Assembly: GCA_013115125.1 (NCBI GenBank)
Contig: JABANN010000565.1
Span: forward strand, 1-20,888
Length of the DNA stretch: 20,888 nt
Source of the DNA: Perkinsus olseni
Taxonomy: Eukaryota; Perkinsozoa; Perkinsida
Reading direction: 5' to 3'
Shown: positions 18,550 through 20,888 of the stretch, piece after piece
Layout: each line of letters starts with the position of its first letter
How positions within the stretch are numbered: position 1 is the stretch's first letter
The notes under the pieces: generated by a model
What the model saw: only the letters and a program-made list of their open reading frames with translations
Told to the model about the DNA's origin: nothing
Databases searched by the model: none
Made by a program: the position numbers and the translations under genes

Positions 18550-19074
18550 ATGTTTCCGTTCCGAAGTTTCCATTCAACGCTGCAGCTTTGGGTTCCGCGA
18601 TGAGTCTTGACTGGACTGTTCTGGGCTGCGGCAGCACTCGGTTGCCATCGAGAGCGCTAGCCTCGGTAGGAGGGAGGCCAAGTTTAGGATGCGGACTTCT
18701 CCTGTCTCGAAAATGATGCTTGAGGTCGACAGACTGTGTTCGTGGGAGTGCACAGCCACCGCCGTTGTGGAAGCGGATCCTGTCGGGGGGAAAGGGTTTG
18801 CCTAAACTTCCCCAAACTTATTCCTTCAAAAACGAGATACGTCGGTGTCAGTCTTGACTAAAACGGTTTTCGGCGTTGGACTTGAAACTCACACACACAC
18901 ACACAAACAACGAAGCTTCTTGACGAACCAGCTGATTGCACTGCATATCAACGCCACAGAGAGCCCCTAACTGAGCACATTGGCAAGTATAACTAAGCCG
19001 GGACTGGCTTTGGACTATGAACTCACACACCCGAACAGCGGAAATCCACCACACGCATCCGCCATGCAATAGTA
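18550..19074. other. Convergent 3' region with duplicated 25-mer and CA repeat
   Basis: Two genes converge here, so the stretch holds both 3' UTRs. A 25-base sequence occurs twice in direct orientation, 18872-18896 and 19006-19030, with 21 of 25 bases matching (shared core TTGGACT and CTCACACAC). The first copy runs into eight CA units (18890-18905). No coding frame is supported. Confidence 0.55.
18890..18905 (+). repeat. CA microsatellite, eight units
   Basis: Eight uninterrupted CA dinucleotides follow GAAACT and are followed by AACAACG. The related copy at 19006-19030 has a shorter run, which suggests the microsatellite expanded after the duplication. Confidence 0.85.
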
Positions 19075-20175
19075 TCAGTCTATCTGAACGATGGGACGTC
19101 GGGGAACGACCGGGGCCAAGGGGACGTCACGCCAGTCGAACCGCCAGTGTTCATTGCCACCCTTCAAACGGAGGCCAACTGGCACTTCCCAACTCAGAGA
19201 TCTGTCACCAATCGCTGTGACGTCGAAGAGATCTGGGAAGCTCCTCGCCATAAACGATGGACTCTCCAAGCAAGCTTCGCGCATTCTCTCGATGGCAGAA
19301 AGCGTTGCCGGCTTTTTCAAGAGGAAAGAAGTGCCAACGTGTTCCTCAGGGTCGCCGAAAGATGACACTGACGGCCCAGTTTTGCCGAGGGGAAGGAATT
19401 CCGGCAAGTAGCGATGGTCTGTCTGTAGCACTTTAATGATGAGAGGAAGGGAAATAGTCTCATCCAAGTTGATGTAAACCTTCACGTTAGTCGTCGTATT
19501 CCACTTGGACGCGCCTTCTAGGTAGGTCTCGCAGTAGTGCTCGGAATTAACGAGGTGCACCTCGGCGAACAGGTCCCGGACATGCTCGATTCCAACGTCA
19601 TGATGGCCGCCTAGAAGCAGTCTATCCCCATGCTGTGAGTAGCGCTGCAGATGGGCAATAAAGCTCCCCAAAGGGTCACTCGTCGAAGGCGCGTGGACGA
19701 TCAAATCCACTCTGGTATCGGAAACGACGTCATCCTGCAGAAGCATCGCTTTGGATAACTCTGCGCTGCTGATGTTGATCGGCCACGCGTGCAGTATGAT
19801 ATGCTGATGAACAGGCGTTGCAGCTCCGTAGTAGTGCATAGCGTATTCAAAGTGGACTGCGGCTTTGTCGAAGTCTCCAGTGCTGGCCATATCGAGGGCG
19901 ATGAGGGCGTGGGACATGACGAGTGTTGCTGGGCACTCCTCCTCAAACTGTGCCTTGAACTGTGGGTTCAGCTTGGCTACAAAATAGGCTTCCAACAGCG
20001 GCGGCCGGGGCGTCTGTCTTGTGAAGAACGACCACAGTTTCATCTGATAGTGGGAGACGCTGAACAGGTTGATGTGAAGATTGCCTGACGGGTCGTGCCA
20101 AGAGAACTCGTATTCGCTGAAGCACTGGAAGGCCCACAGTGTTGGGAGTAAGGCATTTACTAGCAGGACAAGCAT
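19075..20175 (-). CDS. Secreted or luminal protein of unknown family (366 aa), single exon
   Basis: A single uninterrupted frame runs from ATG (complement of 20173-20175) to TGA (complement of 19075-19077). The N-terminus MLVLLVNALLPTLWAFQC is a signal peptide or short anchor with likely cleavage near residues 15-18. Two N-glycosylation sequons (NIS and NTT) and four or five Cys fit passage through the secretory pathway. A segment around residues 85-115 (ALIALDMASTGDFDKAAVHF) reads like one TPR-style helix pair. The middle has VDLIVHAPSTSDPLG and RLLLGGHHDVG, suggestive of an alpha/beta fold, but I recognise no family motif. It is convergent with the helical-repeat gene and divergent from the gene starting at 20674. 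Confidence 0.8.
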   Translation of the reverse strand: MLVLLVNALLPTLWAFQCFSEYEFSWHDPSGNLHINLFSVSHYQMKLWSFFTRQTPRPPLLEAYFVAKLNPQFKAQFEEECPATLVMSHALIALDMASTGDFDKAAVHFEYAMHYYGAATPVHQHIILHAWPINISSAELSKAMLLQDDVVSDTRVDLIVHAPSTSDPLGSFIAHLQRYSQHGDRLLLGGHHDVGIEHVRDLFAEVHLVNSEHYCETYLEGASKWNTTTNVKVYINLDETISLPLIIKVLQTDHRYLPEFLPLGKTGPSVSSFGDPEEHVGTSFLLKKPATLSAIERMREACLESPSFMARSFPDLFDVTAIGDRSLSWEVPVGLRLKGGNEHWRFDWRDVPLAPVVPRRPIVQID

Positions 20176-20673
20176 TGAGAACTGACAATGATAATGGCAA
20201 TGATGTGCTGCGGATGTCTACACCTCTGTACCCTGAGGGGCAGCTTCCTCGACCCGTTTGCGACTCGCCTATGACTCGCTGAAAGGATTTTGATTTCCTC
20301 AAGCATTTAAAGATGAAAGAAGATGCCAAAAAGGACAAGGTACCTTCGTCGTCATCATCATAAGCTTCTGGCGCTCTAGGACGACAGAGGAGAACTGAAC
20401 ATACTGATTCAGCATTGCTTCCACTGAGGACAAAATTTCAAAGGGCTGTGACACAGTCACTGTGCGTCATCAACGGGGTGCGTAAATGACTGCGTTGCCA
20501 CTACCATGAAAAAGACAAGCGCTAGAGTATGACTGCCATAGGGCGTTGCCTACGCAGTATAGCTGCTAAAATGCGCACGACGGCGAAGTTGATCATTGCT
20601 ATTGCCCAATCACTGCAAGTTGCATGATCAGGTTCGGACACAGTGCGTCGCGATAATACCCCCACTGCAAGCG
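20176..20673. promoter_or_regulatory. Divergent intergenic region between two signal-peptide genes
   Basis: About 500 bases separate the minus-strand start at 20175 from the plus-strand ATG at 20674, so the promoters of both must lie here. I see no TATA-like box or repeated operator that I can defend. Open frames crossing the region lack support. Confidence 0.4.
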
Positions 20674-20754
20674 ATGTATTGTTTGCTATTCTTGCTCAGT
20701 TGGCTATCATTTCCTCTGTTAACTTACACTCTGGGTGGTGATGTTATATCAATG
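20674..20754 (+). CDS. First exon of a secreted-protein gene, cut by the window edge
   Basis: ATG 20674 opens a 27-codon exon that reads MYCLLFLLSWLSFPLL followed by TYTLGGDVISM. The hydrophobic start is a classical signal peptide, and the exon ends in phase 0 at a good donor, GTAAGA (20755). The rest of the gene lies to the right of the window. Without splicing the frame runs on to a stop near 20829 through the tandem repeat, which argues for the intron. The mature protein cannot be identified. Confidence 0.5.
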
Positions 20755-20797
20755 GTAAGAGGATCTGTGGTATGGAATGGATCGAGAAGTGACCGAA

Positions 20798-20888
20798 CTA
20801 TACCATTCAGAAGTCTATTTGGCGGATAAGGCCGTTGCCTATATGGGGGTCGAGGATATCTATACCATTCAGAAGTCTATTTGGCGGA
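20798..20888 (+). repeat. 62-base tandem repeat running off the right edge
   Basis: The 29 bases 20798-20826 (starting CTATACCATTCAGAAGTC) recur exactly at 20860-20888, giving a 62-base period. Only one full unit and the start of the second are in the window. The repeat lies inside the predicted first intron of the gene starting at 20674, and may be the edge of a longer array. Confidence 0.8.

Overview
This looks like a window from a small-genome eukaryote, most likely a protist. Five genes read head to tail on the + strand, and most of their reading frames resume only after short GT..AG introns. Most introns I can place are 41-65 bases long, with a few of 220-400. An alveolate such as Perkinsus would fit the compact unidirectional genes and short introns, but that is inference: I found no spliced-leader sequence and cannot search a database.

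Layout. (1) 3-218 holds the 3' end of a partial, unidentified coding region. (2) 219-4879 has no gene I can support. It carries a six-copy degenerate 18-base motif (270-441), a 26-base tandem duplication, a tentative Ty3/Gypsy-like fossil (about 4040-4293), a tRNA-like fold near 4700, and, from about 550 to 4515, a very high density of perfect short inverted repeats with one-base loops. (3) 4880-7863 is a PGAP1/Bst1-like GPI inositol-deacylase. (4) About 8310-10760 is a membrane-anchored RING-finger E3 ligase spread over at least eight short exons. (5) 11318-12607 is a Tyr/Pro/Ser-rich protein of unknown role. (6) 13550-16204 is a leucine-rich-repeat protein of the FBXL/AMN1 type with a poly-lysine tail. 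(7) About 16209-18549 is an alpha-helical-repeat protein with an acidic tail. (8) 19075-20175 (minus strand) is a 366-residue secreted protein, convergent with the previous gene. (9) From 20674 a second signal-peptide gene starts in the opposite direction and runs off the window; its first intron holds a 62-base tandem repeat.

How the genes relate. PGAP1 acts in the ER on newly attached GPI anchors, and the RING protein looks like an ER or endomembrane ligase, so both could serve membrane-protein processing; adjacency alone does not prove a shared job. The LRR gene and the helical-repeat gene are packed so tightly (possibly 4 bases from stop to next ATG) that trans-splicing or a shared transcript is worth considering.

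The strongest unexplained signal is the palindrome tract. I count about 25 perfect inverted repeats with arms of at least 7 bases and loops of 0-3 bases, where roughly one is expected by chance in random sequence of that length. Several are chained, so that the right arm of one is the left arm of the next.
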